Source: Pinibacter aurantiacus (lineage in GTDB: Bacteria; Bacteroidota; Bacteroidia; Chitinophagales; Chitinophagaceae). Taken from it: a stretch of 64,000 nt of DNA. The DNA is taken from the NCBI RefSeq assembly GCF_019130065.1, contig NZ_JAHSPG010000001.1, forward strand, positions 62,001-126,000, in the 5' to 3' direction. Within the stretch, counting starts at the first letter, position 1; every line of letters begins with the position of its first letter. The notes under the pieces were generated by a model. The model was not told the origin of the DNA. It saw nothing but the letters and a program-made list of their open reading frames with translations, and searched no databases. Below are positions 37,001 through 44,883 of this stretch, one piece after another. The position numbers and the translations under genes were made by a program.

Positions 37001-37565
37001 CAGCTTCTACTCTTCTCCACAATATAGGATGGCACCATGCAGGATTTGCGCCGGCAACGAAGATGCAATCTGTTAATTCAATATCATCATAACAAACAGG
37101 AACAGAATCTTCACCCAATGATTTTTTGTAAGCAGCCACCGCACTGCTCATGCACAACCTGGAGTTAGTATCAATATTGTTGCTGCCTATAAAACCTTTG
37201 ATCAGTTTATTTACAACATAATATTCTTCTGTTAAGCATTGACCCGAAGCATAGAACGCAACAGCTTCCGGACCAAATTTTTCTATGATCGTAGAAAATA
37301 CGGCAGCTGTTCTTTCCAATGCCTGGTCCCACGAAACACGCTGTCTTGGAAGATTTTTGTTATAGCGCATTTCAGGGTACAACAACCTGTCGGACGTATC
37401 CATCACCGTGTAATGCAGGTTCATGCCTTTAGAACAAAGCATGCCCTTATTTACCGGATGGTCCTTATCCCCTTCTACATGCAGCTTTCCGTCGCGGTCC
37501 TTATGAACGATAATTCCGCAACCTACTCCGCAGTAGCAACAAGTTGTTTTGATAGATTCTGTCAT
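34056..37565 (-). CDS. nasA: assimilatory nitrate reductase fused to FAD reductase and BFD domain
   Basis: A 1169-residue three-part protein from the ATG at 37563-37565. (1) About 1-700: bis-MGD molybdoenzyme with [4Fe-4S] ligands C9, C12, C16, C44 and nitrate-reductase features such as FYASGQCLTEEYYV, NTNSRLCMSSAV, GPLSLTGQPNAMGGREVGG and the Moco-binding C-terminal RIRDQWHTMSKTG. (2) About 701-1060: NirB/rubredoxin-reductase-like FAD/NAD(P) module (VIGAGAGAHGFVRSYR, VVGGGLLGIEMA). (3) About 1105-1160: BFD-like [2Fe-2S] domain with C1110, C1112, C1144, C1147. It should reduce nitrate to nitrite in the cytoplasm with its electron chain built in. Neighbours narK, nirBD and a porin support assimilation. 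Confidence 0.9.
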   Translation of the reverse strand: MTESIKTTCCYCGVGCGIIVHKDRDGKLHVEGDKDHPVNKGMLCSKGMNLHYTVMDTSDRLLYPEMRYNKNLPRQRVSWDQALERTAAVFSTIIEKFGPEAVAFYASGQCLTEEYYVVNKLIKGFIGSNNIDTNSRLCMSSAVAAYKKSLGEDSVPVCYDDIELTDCIFVAGANPAWCHPILWRRVEAAKAANPNLVIIVSDPRVTQTCSLANLHLQLNPGTDIVLHHAIGRVLIEQGDIDASFVHNHTEGFEKYAAKVMERSVEEAAIICGVPAEDIRKAAAYIGASKSFITMWTMGLNQSVIGVDKNLSLINLNLITGKIGKPGSGPLSLTGQPNAMGGREVGGLANILPAHRDLANPLHRKEVEEFWGGKKISDKRGLTATEMFEALESGKLKAIWIMCTNPLLSLPDVRKAEAALKKAKFVVVQEISSKPETIQYADVILPAAAWTEKEGTMTNAERRISYLSKLVTPPGEALPDAEIICRFAQKMGYHGFDYNSFEEIYNEHCQITKGTNIDISALSYDIIKRNRTVQWPYNGDTELGTKRLFTDHRFHTPSKKAIIHAVNDENASEPVSPQLPLILTTGRIRDQWHTMSKTGKVNKLKQHIANAFLEIHPDDAFTRDISEDDIVEITNRNGNVRVKAKLTTSIKRGVVFLPMHWGKILNNDLNRANNLTHTLLDPTSLQPDFKFTAVEVKKYKKPKQKIIVIGAGAGAHGFVRSYRAVNNTDEIKVFSKEDLPFYNRVMLPDYVSGTQKWNQLVKMTTEEVIEHDIDYFQGISITHIDRANKVVTDSNGKLHSYDVLLMATGSRAALLRDTPPLKGIFTMRSRVDADNFKKHIDPANGKVIVVGGGLLGIEMAASLTEMNFEVILMQRSSKLMDRQLDELGSRLLQEELADRKIDILFNDEIERFLGNKKLEGVKLKSGRTIECQAVVMSIGTTPNIELAKASELTCVRGVVVNEYLQTNDPSVYAIGEIAEFKGVLYGITAAAEQQAEIVAKHLSGDISNYYKGSLFMNILKLHGADICSLGTVETPKDPAYEEVVFIDKAKRYYKKCVIHNDRLIGAILIGDRSEFLEFKDLIANKIELSEKRLQLLRSGKKAEPVLGKLVCSCGSVGEGNICNKIKEGFKDLGSLCQATGAGQGCGSCRPEVQAILEREANGVLEAVGQK

Positions 37566-37577
37566 GTTATTTTTTTG

Positions 37578-37738
37578 GCACACAGATGACACAGATTAGA
37601 CTGATCTACACGGATTTTCTCCGAGTGGTAAACTATTTATCGAAGACTCAAAACATTCATCAGTTCAGTTATTCAGTTACTCTGTTATTCAGTTAATAGA
37701 TCAGTGCAAATCAGTCCAATCAGTGTTATCTGTGTGCT
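37578..37738. repeat. CACAGATGACACAGATT-type inverted repeat with CTGAATAA units inside
   Basis: Left arm 37578-37615 and right arm 37701-37738 are inverted. Between them 37664-37696 carries a TTATTCAG array, the reverse of CTGAATAA. It lies between narK and nasA. Confidence 0.7.
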
Positions 37739-37743
37739 GTAGT

Positions 37744-39051
37744 TCAAACGGTCTCAAGCGCTACTTCAAGTTTACCCACCACCTCAGTTTCTTCTTTCTT
37801 ACTAAATCTTGTAAGCAATATCACTATCGATGCTACTATCACGATACAACCGATGTAGGTGAACGCATCTACATAAGTGATCGATTTTGATTTGAATAAA
37901 AACCCGAACATCATTCCTCCAAGATTTCCACCTGCACCTACGATACCGCTTATCAACCCGACATTCTTTTCATTGATGAACGGAACAATGCCGTAAGTGG
38001 CGCCATTGGCCATTTTCAGGAACAACGCAAATGTGAGCATCGATGAGATCGCTACAATCAAAGTGCCGGATTGTGCAAACAATATCAAACCAATTCCTTC
38101 CAGCAACAATACAAATGCAAGCAACAATCCTTTGCCACGCATGCCATATTTGGCACCGGTTTTATCAGATACAATGCCGCCTAGTGCTCTTGCAAAAAGG
38201 TTCATGAATCCAAAAATACCCGCCCAAAAACCTGCCGAACTTTGCGATAGTTTGAAAGTGTCAACAAAGTGAAGTGACGCAACATTATCAAAGGTTATTT
38301 CCATTCCAAAACACATTGCATAGGCAATCGTCAACGCCCATATTCTCCAGTCTTTTAAAACCGAATAATCTGTTTTTCCTTTTGACACATTGTATCCTAT
38401 TTCATCAAAGTTACCGTTGGGCGTGTCTTTCGTGAATTTGTAGTAAAGAAATGCGGCCACCAACATCATAACGCCTGGCAGGATCATGGCATATCTCCAC
38501 GCTTCTCCTTTTGTATAACCCATTCCAACGATAGCAGCAAATATCAAAGGCATTACCATGTTTGTTACACCACCACCAAGATTGCCCCAACCTCCGGCAA
38601 CTGCATTGGCAGTTCCTTTTATTTTTGGAGCAAACATCATGGAAGTGTGAAACTGAGTGATAACGAATGAAGAGCCTATAACACCTATGGCCAACCGAAA
38701 CAATAAAAATGAAGTGTAGTCATGTGCCAGTCCCACCAGGAACACCGGCAACGAACCCACCAAAAGCAGTCTGATAGCTGTTTTGCGAGGACCCCAGATA
38801 TCGCAGAGCTTACCAATGATCAACCTTGCGATGATGGTAGATGACACAGACGCGATGATGATATTCCCAACCTGCGATTTTGTCAAACCAAGATCTTCAC
38901 GAATCGTAGGCATTAAAGGCGCAAGGCCGAACCATCCGAAAAAGCATACAAAGAACATCAGCCACGTAATGTGGAAGCTGCGCATTTGCACTGACTTAAT
39001 GCTGAATATGTTGAGTTTCTCTAAAGGCTTGTTATTAATTGTGGGCTGCAT
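37744..39051 (-). CDS. narK: nitrate/nitrite MFS transporter
   Basis: A 435-residue, 12-helix major facilitator from the ATG at 39049-39051. The NarK/NasA signatures are FFVCFFGWFGLAPLMPTIREDLGLTKSQVGN near the start, GGWGNLGGGVTNMVMP in TM5, and GAGGNLGGMMFGFLF in TM11 (the nitrate signature repeats). It imports nitrate (and may move nitrite) across the inner membrane for the adjacent nitrate reductase. The N-terminal extension to 39129 is rejected because it lies in the next gene's stop region. Confidence 0.9.
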   Translation of the reverse strand: MQPTINNKPLEKLNIFSIKSVQMRSFHITWLMFFVCFFGWFGLAPLMPTIREDLGLTKSQVGNIIIASVSSTIIARLIIGKLCDIWGPRKTAIRLLLVGSLPVFLVGLAHDYTSFLLFRLAIGVIGSSFVITQFHTSMMFAPKIKGTANAVAGGWGNLGGGVTNMVMPLIFAAIVGMGYTKGEAWRYAMILPGVMMLVAAFLYYKFTKDTPNGNFDEIGYNVSKGKTDYSVLKDWRIWALTIAYAMCFGMEITFDNVASLHFVDTFKLSQSSAGFWAGIFGFMNLFARALGGIVSDKTGAKYGMRGKGLLLAFVLLLEGIGLILFAQSGTLIVAISSMLTFALFLKMANGATYGIVPFINEKNVGLISGIVGAGGNLGGMMFGFLFKSKSITYVDAFTYIGCIVIVASIVILLTRFSKKEETEVVGKLEVALETV

Positions 39052-39129
39052 ACTTAGTAGTTTTGAAGTGTTTGATAAAACACATATGGAAGCAATCGTG
39101 CACGGCAGGCAATCGGAAACGCGGAGCAA

Positions 39130-40482
39130 TTACTTAAGAATGAAGTCCGGTTTAATATTGATCATCAGGTACGCCCAGTTGCTGTTGCTCTTGGCATTCG
39201 CAACATTTTTTACAGTTTCTGAAACCAGTGAAGCGGTGCTCCAGTAATGACTGTAGCCGGCTTCAAAGGAAATCACTTTGGTTAAATTGTACGTTGCTAC
39301 GACATCGGCTTCTGTTCCAAAATTTCTGCTGTAAGAAACATTGTTGGAAGAAGTAACATCGGAAGCACTAAGAAACTGGTGAACATCGGCGGCAAGCAAT
39401 AGTTTGCCAGTGGCTTTGAGTTTTGATTTGATGTAAAAGTCCTGCAGGCCGTGACCGCCAAATCCGCTTGCTGCATAATAATAATCCATCAATCCCCAGA
39501 ATTTATGCGGTGTTCCGTATAACGGATCAAACGCTTTACTCGTGCTGCCGGATGTTCCACCAGTAGTATAATCCACGCCAGGTCCTATAGAAAAAGTCTT
39601 ATTTAAAGCAAACATCGCATTGGCTGTAAGCAAGGCTGCGTTTAGCTTTTGGCCAACTGCATTTTTACCACCCTGGTAATATGCCGATGCTGTAAGTGTC
39701 GTCTTGTTAAATGTATTGGTGAAAAAGAAACCAGTTGTAAACCTTGTCCACGCCCCTGTTTCCCATGTTTTCACGCTATTGTCTGAATGATATTTGCTGA
39801 ACTGGTCTGACAGGAACAAAAACGATGCATTTCCTTTTTCAAACTTTTTTCCTGCATAGAAAAACTCCATACTCTTGTACATTGCACCGCCATTGGTGTT
39901 TGCAGGATAGTTACCGGGAGGCGTAGGATTGTAAACCGTTCCCGATGACAATTCTTTATTCTGATTGAAAGCACCACCCAGATGTAACATCCAGCTGTTA
40001 GCTTCATATTTCAGCAAAGCTGCATCATGGCGGCGACCTTGCTGCAGCCAGTCCAGGTTGCCCAATAAACGTGAATCATCATATAGTAATTCTTGCCTGC
40101 CCAGTTTTATACTGAACGTTTTGTTTTTTAATGTTGTATCCGTAAGCATTACCTCTGCCCATGCTTCGTGTACCATCAGGCCGTTGTTGTCTTGAGTGGT
40201 AGTGCGGTTCACTGTGGAAGCATCCTGTCCCCACACACGAACATCCTGCACGCTAAGGCCCACTTTAAATCGGTAGCCCGTGAAACCGGCATTCAATCGT
40301 GTTCTCTGGGAGGTAAAAAATGCGGGCTTTGTGCCTTCCGGCAACGGTGCCCCTTGCCCATCCCGCAGTTCTGAGCGGGTTCTTAATTGTGCGCCGAGGG
40401 ATAATTGCGCGAGGCTTTTAAAAGGAGAATGCAAAGCCAATGACACCACGGAAAATATCCCTGCGCGGAATAAATTTTTCAT
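39130..40482 (-). CDS. alginate-export-family outer membrane porin
   Basis: A 450-residue outer-membrane protein with signal MKNLFRAGIFSVVSLALHSPFKSLAQ. It carries the alginate_exp pattern QLRTRSELRDGQG, FFTSQRTRLNAGF, VQDVRVWGQ and KLGRQELLYDDSRLLGN, ending in a barrel strand (YLMINIKPDFIL). In nitrate clusters of this phylum such porins probably admit nitrate or nitrite through the outer membrane; that role is inferred from context. It lies between nirD and narK on the same strand. Confidence 0.8.
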   Translation of the reverse strand: MKNLFRAGIFSVVSLALHSPFKSLAQLSLGAQLRTRSELRDGQGAPLPEGTKPAFFTSQRTRLNAGFTGYRFKVGLSVQDVRVWGQDASTVNRTTTQDNNGLMVHEAWAEVMLTDTTLKNKTFSIKLGRQELLYDDSRLLGNLDWLQQGRRHDAALLKYEANSWMLHLGGAFNQNKELSSGTVYNPTPPGNYPANTNGGAMYKSMEFFYAGKKFEKGNASFLFLSDQFSKYHSDNSVKTWETGAWTRFTTGFFFTNTFNKTTLTASAYYQGGKNAVGQKLNAALLTANAMFALNKTFSIGPGVDYTTGGTSGSTSKAFDPLYGTPHKFWGLMDYYYAASGFGGHGLQDFYIKSKLKATGKLLLAADVHQFLSASDVTSSNNVSYSRNFGTEADVVATYNLTKVISFEAGYSHYWSTASLVSETVKNVANAKSNSNWAYLMINIKPDFILK

Positions 40483-40570
40483 GTTAATTTTGGTTTGGTT
40501 TTAATTGACGCTATCAGTTAAGATCGAGAAGCCTGGTAAGAGTGCAATCTTCCGGGCTTCGCTTTTTACC

Positions 40571-40626
40571 CTTCGACAAGCTCAGGGTGACAAGTTCAGA
40601 CAGTTGTCAGGCTGAGCTTGTCGAAG
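40571..40626. repeat. CTTCGACAAGCTCAG palindrome overlapping the nirD 3' end
   Basis: Arms CTTCGACAAGCTCAG at 40571-40585 and its exact inverse at 40612-40626, with GGTGACA/TGTCAGG extensions inside. The nirD stop (40596-40598) lies in the loop. The last ~10 NirD codons run through the right arm. The same arm pair is at 44691-44746. Confidence 0.85.
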
Positions 40627-40985
40627 CCTCCATAGAAGCCTATATACACGCGGTTTTCTTCAACTTTTACTGGGTATGTTTTCAGTGAGCATTCTGCTTC
40701 GTCGGACAAGCAGCGGCCATCTTCGAGTGAGAAAGTTTTTTTGTGGAAAGGACAAGCCACTTTGGGTTCGCCGTTCTGTGTACCGATCATACCACGGCTG
40801 AGCGCCATCTGGTGTTTGTGCGGACACATGTTTTGTGTTGCGTACCATTCTTCTCTTCTTGAAAAATGGAAAAGCGCAATTTGCTCTTCCTTATATTTTA
40901 CGCAAACACCGCCGTTTAAAGGAACGTCATCCGTTTTACAGGCGAAGAACCAGTGGACTTCCGTGAGTGTTGTTGTTGAGGACAT
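40596..40985 (-). CDS. nirD: nitrite reductase small subunit (Rieske)
   Basis: A 129-residue Rieske [2Fe-2S] protein from the ATG at 40983-40985. The cluster ligands are CPHKH and CPFHKK, with the usual NirD start (HWFFACKTDDVPLNGGVCVKY). It is the partner of NirB, passing electrons to the siroheme in nitrite-to-ammonia reduction. The C-terminal residues after VYIGFYGG (FDKLSLTTV) are encoded by the CTTCGACAAGCTCAG repeat, so the natural C-terminus has been replaced or extended by the repeat. Confidence 0.9.
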   Translation of the reverse strand: MSSTTTLTEVHWFFACKTDDVPLNGGVCVKYKEEQIALFHFSRREEWYATQNMCPHKHQMALSRGMIGTQNGEPKVACPFHKKTFSLEDGRCLSDEAECSLKTYPVKVEENRVYIGFYGGFDKLSLTTV

Positions 40986-41016
40986 AGTATTGGTTTTATA
41001 AGTTGTTAATAAAGGC

Positions 41017-41106
41017 AATTTGAAAATGTGCTAATTTGAAAATTTGAAAATGAAACAGCCTACCACGCTTCTAATTCCTAACTCCTAATTCCTAATTCCT
41101 AATTTT
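41017..41106. repeat. TTTGAAAA arm plus AATTAGG-type arm between nirB and nirD
   Basis: Left arm 41017-41053 (TTTGAAAA units) and right arm 41069-41106 (CTAATTC units) flank a short spacer. The right arm runs to within 3 nt of the nirB stop (41109-41111). Confidence 0.65.
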
Positions 41107-41108
41107 CT

Positions 41109-43604
41109 CTACCATCCCGCGGCCTTCTTCTGATCGCGCATCATTTCAAATTGAATGCTAGGATCTTTTTCTTCCGGTGCGTTTACGAAGTGATTGAAGC
41201 GTTTGCGCAATTCAGGATTGTCAACCACTTCTTTCCATTCGCATTTGTAGTTGTCCACCAGCGATTGCATTTCTGCTTCGAGTTCTGCATTAATGCCCAA
41301 ACTGTCGTTGATCACTACGTTGCGGAGATAATCCATACCGCCCTCCAGTTTGTTGAGCCATGTAGCAGTCCGGGTCAGCGGATCTGCAGTTTTGATGTAA
41401 AACATCAGGAAGCGGTCAATGTATTTGATGCATGTTTCGCTGTCGAGGTCAGCCGCCAGCAAAATTGCATGTTGTGGTTTCGATCCGCCATTGCCTCCCA
41501 CATACAAATTCCAGCCTCGTTCTGTTGCGATGATCCCGAAGTCTTTGGACTGTGCCTCGGCACATTCGCGAATGCAACCCGAAACCGCGGATTTGATTTT
41601 GTGCGGAGCACGCAAACCTCTGTAGCGTTCTTCAATTTGTATCGCAAAACTTACACTGTCGTGCAAACCAAAGCGGCACCAGGTAGAGCCTACGCAGCTT
41701 TTCACGGTACGCAATGCCTTGCCGTATGCATGGCCGCTTTCAAAACCTGCAGCAATCAATTCTTCCCAGATGGCAGGCAAATCGCTTACGTGTGCGCCAA
41801 ACAAATCGATACGTTGGCCGCCTGTTATTTTTGTATAGAGATTGTATTTTTTTGCCACCTCGCCTATCACGATCAATTTTTCAGGTGTAATTTCTCCGCC
41901 GGGAATTCTCGGCACTACTGAGTATGTACCTCCTTTTTGAATGTTTGCGAGATAGCGGTCATTCGAATCCTGCGCGGTGTCATTTCCTTTTACCAAAATC
42001 ATTTCGTTCCACAAGCTCGCAAGAATGGAAGCCACAACAGGTTTACAAACTTCGCAACCATCGCCATGTCCAAGTTCATCTAGCACGTCATCGTACGATT
42101 TTATCTTTTTGATCTTGATCAGGTAATACAACTCCTGGCGTGAATAGTTGAAATGTTCGCAAACCACATTGCGGATGTATTTGCCCTGTGATTTCAGCGT
42201 ATAGGTAATAATGTCTTTTACCATTGGTGCACAACCGCCGCAGCAAGTCGCTGCCTTTGTACATTTCTTAATGCTATCAAGCGTTTCATTGCCAGCTTCC
42301 ACCGCACTGCAAATGGCTCCTTTGGTAATTCCCTCGCAGCTACATATAACGGCATCTGCCGGCAAACCCGCTACACCAGCGCCTTGCGGGGCATCTCCAC
42401 CTCTGCTGCCAAGTAAAATATCTTCGGGATTTTCCGGCAGGGCAACTTTATTTTTAGTGGTTTGCAGCAACATATTGTATGCAGCAGCATCGCCTATCAA
42501 TACGCCGCCAAGCAGATATTTTCCGTCAGTACTAATATTGATGCGTTTGTACACGCCTTTCATCGTGTCTTCAAAAACAACGGTGCGACAATCTGCGGCA
42601 GGAACAAAAGGATCGCCAAAGCTTGCCACATCCACGCCGATCAGTTTGAGTTTGGTACTCATGTCAAAACCGGCAAAAGCTTTCTCAGCGGCTGAAAGAG
42701 TGGCCACCACTACATCTGCCATTTCATAGCCCGGAGCAACGAGTCCATATATCATACCGTTGAACAAAGCACATTCGCCGATAGCGAAAATCGTTTCATC
42801 GGTAGTTTGCATTTTTTCGTTCACCACAATACCACCACGTGGGCCAGTTTCTAAACCCGCAGCTTTAGCGAGCTCATCGCGCGGTTTGATACCGGCAGAT
42901 ATTACAAGCATATCTACATCTATGGAAGTACCATCCGAAAATTGCATACCCGTAATGCTTTCATCACCTGTAATGCAGCTTGTGTTTTTATTGGTGAAGA
43001 TGGTGAGGCCCAGTGTTTCAAGTTTTGATTGCAATATTTTAGAACCGCTGTCATCAATCTGGCGCGGCATCAGTCTTGGGGCAAATTCAATTACATGCGT
43101 GTCGGTTACACCAAGGTCGATCATTGCTTTTGCAGCTTCAAGCCCAAGCAGACCGCCGCCGATAACAGCACCACGTTTCGCTTTCGATGCGTGTGCCGTC
43201 ATCATTTCAAGATCTTCTATTGTGCGGTAAAGGAAAACGCCTTGTTTATCTACACCCGGAATTGGAGGAACAAACGCAGCTGAACCGGTAGCCAGCACCA
43301 GGTAGTCGTATTCAACAGTAAGGCCTTTGTGGGAAAGAATTGTTTTTTGCTCGCGATTGATTTCTTTAACGGGATCACTGGTGTGCAATATAATATTGTT
43401 GTCGGCGTACCAGTTTGCCGGAGCCATTAAAAGATCATCGGCAGATTTGCCGGAAAAGAATTCGCTAAGATGAACACGGTCGTACGCCGGGCGAGGCTCT
43501 TCTCCAAACACCGTAAGAGAATAAGTTCCCGGTTCGAATTTCGCTACCAGCTTTTCGCAGAATTTGTAGCCAACCATGCCATTTCCAATTACAACTACTT
43601 TCAT
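41109..43604 (-). CDS. nirB: NADH-dependent nitrite reductase large subunit
   Basis: An 831-residue siroheme enzyme reducing nitrite to ammonia. From the N-terminus: FAD/NAD(P) reductase (VVIGNGMVGYKFCEKLV, GGGLLGLEAAKAM), BFD-like [2Fe-2S] region around 415-455 (VICSCEGITKG, CCGGCAPMVKD), ferredoxin-like and siroheme domains with the [4Fe-4S]-siroheme cysteines in SCVGSTWCRFG and SGCIRECAEA. It is full length and heads the minus-strand nitrate block, with cobA divergent across a 201-nt regulatory gap. Confidence 0.95.
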   Translation of the reverse strand: MKVVVIGNGMVGYKFCEKLVAKFEPGTYSLTVFGEEPRPAYDRVHLSEFFSGKSADDLLMAPANWYADNNIILHTSDPVKEINREQKTILSHKGLTVEYDYLVLATGSAAFVPPIPGVDKQGVFLYRTIEDLEMMTAHASKAKRGAVIGGGLLGLEAAKAMIDLGVTDTHVIEFAPRLMPRQIDDSGSKILQSKLETLGLTIFTNKNTSCITGDESITGMQFSDGTSIDVDMLVISAGIKPRDELAKAAGLETGPRGGIVVNEKMQTTDETIFAIGECALFNGMIYGLVAPGYEMADVVVATLSAAEKAFAGFDMSTKLKLIGVDVASFGDPFVPAADCRTVVFEDTMKGVYKRINISTDGKYLLGGVLIGDAAAYNMLLQTTKNKVALPENPEDILLGSRGGDAPQGAGVAGLPADAVICSCEGITKGAICSAVEAGNETLDSIKKCTKAATCCGGCAPMVKDIITYTLKSQGKYIRNVVCEHFNYSRQELYYLIKIKKIKSYDDVLDELGHGDGCEVCKPVVASILASLWNEMILVKGNDTAQDSNDRYLANIQKGGTYSVVPRIPGGEITPEKLIVIGEVAKKYNLYTKITGGQRIDLFGAHVSDLPAIWEELIAAGFESGHAYGKALRTVKSCVGSTWCRFGLHDSVSFAIQIEERYRGLRAPHKIKSAVSGCIRECAEAQSKDFGIIATERGWNLYVGGNGGSKPQHAILLAADLDSETCIKYIDRFLMFYIKTADPLTRTATWLNKLEGGMDYLRNVVINDSLGINAELEAEMQSLVDNYKCEWKEVVDNPELRKRFNHFVNAPEEKDPSIQFEMMRDQKKAAGW

Positions 43605-43805
43605 GCAGCGTTATTTTTTTGGTTAGAATGGATGGCAAACAATCGTTTTGGTCACATATTACATTTTATACTATGTAATATCTTTAATCATAAAATTTCA
43701 ATTTTTGGCAGTCATTTTATGATTTCTACTATAAATTTAGGTAATTTACTTTCATATTGCAAATACAAACTAGGTAAATTAAACACATAATTATTTTTAC
43801 AATAT
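43605..43805. promoter_or_regulatory. divergent nirB / cobA control region with two inverted repeats
   Basis: ATATTACAT and ATGTAATAT (43656-43681, 9-bp arms, 8-nt gap) and ATCATAAAAT / ATTTTATGAT (43687-43696 and 43714-43723, 10-bp perfect arms). No canonical TTGAT-N4-ATCAA FNR box is visible. These are candidate operators for the nitrate genes. Confidence 0.5.
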
Positions 43806-44579
43806 ATGAAAAGACCAAAACTAACGCTGGTAGGTGCGGGTCCGGGCGACCCAGAGCTTATAACTTTGAAGGCGATCAAAGCTATTAAAAATGCCGATGT
43901 AATATTATATGATGCGCTGGCAAACAATGAACTTTTAGAATACGCCTCCCCTCACGCCGTGAAGCAATTTGTGGGCAAACGCTATGGTTGTCACGCGCTA
44001 TCTCAAAAAGAAATCAACGACCTTATTATTAGCAGCGCATTGGCTCACGGAAATGTAGTGCGGTTAAAAGGCGGCGATCCGTTTGTATTTGGTCGCGCAC
44101 AGGAAGAAATAGATACGGCAAGAGAACATGGCATAGAGGTAGAAGTGGTTCCTGGCATTTCAAGTGCATTGTCGGTGCCTGCTTCTCAAATGATCCCCCT
44201 TACCTGCCGTGGCATTAATGAAAGCTTTTGGGTAACGACCGGCACAACCCAATCCGGCAACATCTCCGACGACATTGCGTTGGCTGCGAAATCCTCTGCA
44301 ACCGTGGTTATATTAATGGCCATGAGCAAGCTGGAAGAAATCATGGATATTTTTAAGGCAAACGGCAAGGCTGAAACGCCGGTCGCCATTATACAAAACG
44401 GCACATTGCCCAATGAAAAGATCGTTATCGGTAAAGTAAAGGACATTGTGTACAGAGCGCAATACGCCGAAATCACCAACCCGGCGATTATAATGGTGGG
44501 CGAAGTAGTGACGCTGCATCCGTCGTTCCTGAAGACTTTTGCTGCGAAAGAATTGGTAAGTGCGAAACGTGGCGAATAA
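43806..44579 (+). CDS. cobA: uroporphyrinogen-III C-methyltransferase
   Basis: A 257-residue SAM-dependent enzyme of the siroheme/cobalamin branch. It has the glycine-rich SAM motif LVGAGPGDPELITLKA, VVRLKGGDPFVFGRAQEE and VVPGISSALSVPA. It makes precorrin-2, which is needed for the siroheme of NirB, explaining its place next to nirBD. There is no fused oxidase/ferrochelatase domain. The TAA stop begins a TTGAATAA-type repeat arm. Confidence 0.92.
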   Translation: MKRPKLTLVGAGPGDPELITLKAIKAIKNADVILYDALANNELLEYASPHAVKQFVGKRYGCHALSQKEINDLIISSALAHGNVVRLKGGDPFVFGRAQEEIDTAREHGIEVEVVPGISSALSVPASQMIPLTCRGINESFWVTTGTTQSGNISDDIALAAKSSATVVILMAMSKLEEIMDIFKANGKAETPVAIIQNGTLPNEKIVIGKVKDIVYRAQYAEITNPAIIMVGEVVTLHPSFLKTFAAKELVSAKRGE

Positions 44580-44746
44580 TTGAATAACTGAGTAACTGAA
44601 TAACTGAGGATTTTACTGTCAATCATTCTGAGGAAAATTTTGTCATTTCGCTGATGCAAGAAGGCCCGCCCGGATGAATCAAGTTCGGACGGGCTTCGAC
44701 AAGCTCAGTCCCGCTAACGCCTGCGGGACTGAGCTTGTCGAAGCCC
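44577..44746. repeat. CTGAATAA arm followed by two long GC-rich hairpins
   Basis: Solitary arm 44577-44608 after cobA. A GCCCGCCCG/CGGACGGGC hairpin lies at 44664-44694. A perfect 24-bp hairpin has arms 44691-44714 and 44723-44746 around TAACGCCT and contains CTTCGACAAGCTCAG. The rest of the 44580-44883 gap is the leader of the FNR-like gene. Confidence 0.8.
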
Positions 44747-44883
44747 CGTTAAACAGAAGCTATGATCGTCAACTGTCGGCAACTGACCGCAACATGAAAG
44801 GAGGAATTTGAAATTTGTCATGATAGTTCTGCGATAAATATTCAAATTCGTATAACTTAAAGGCAGGAATAATTTTAAAGCGA

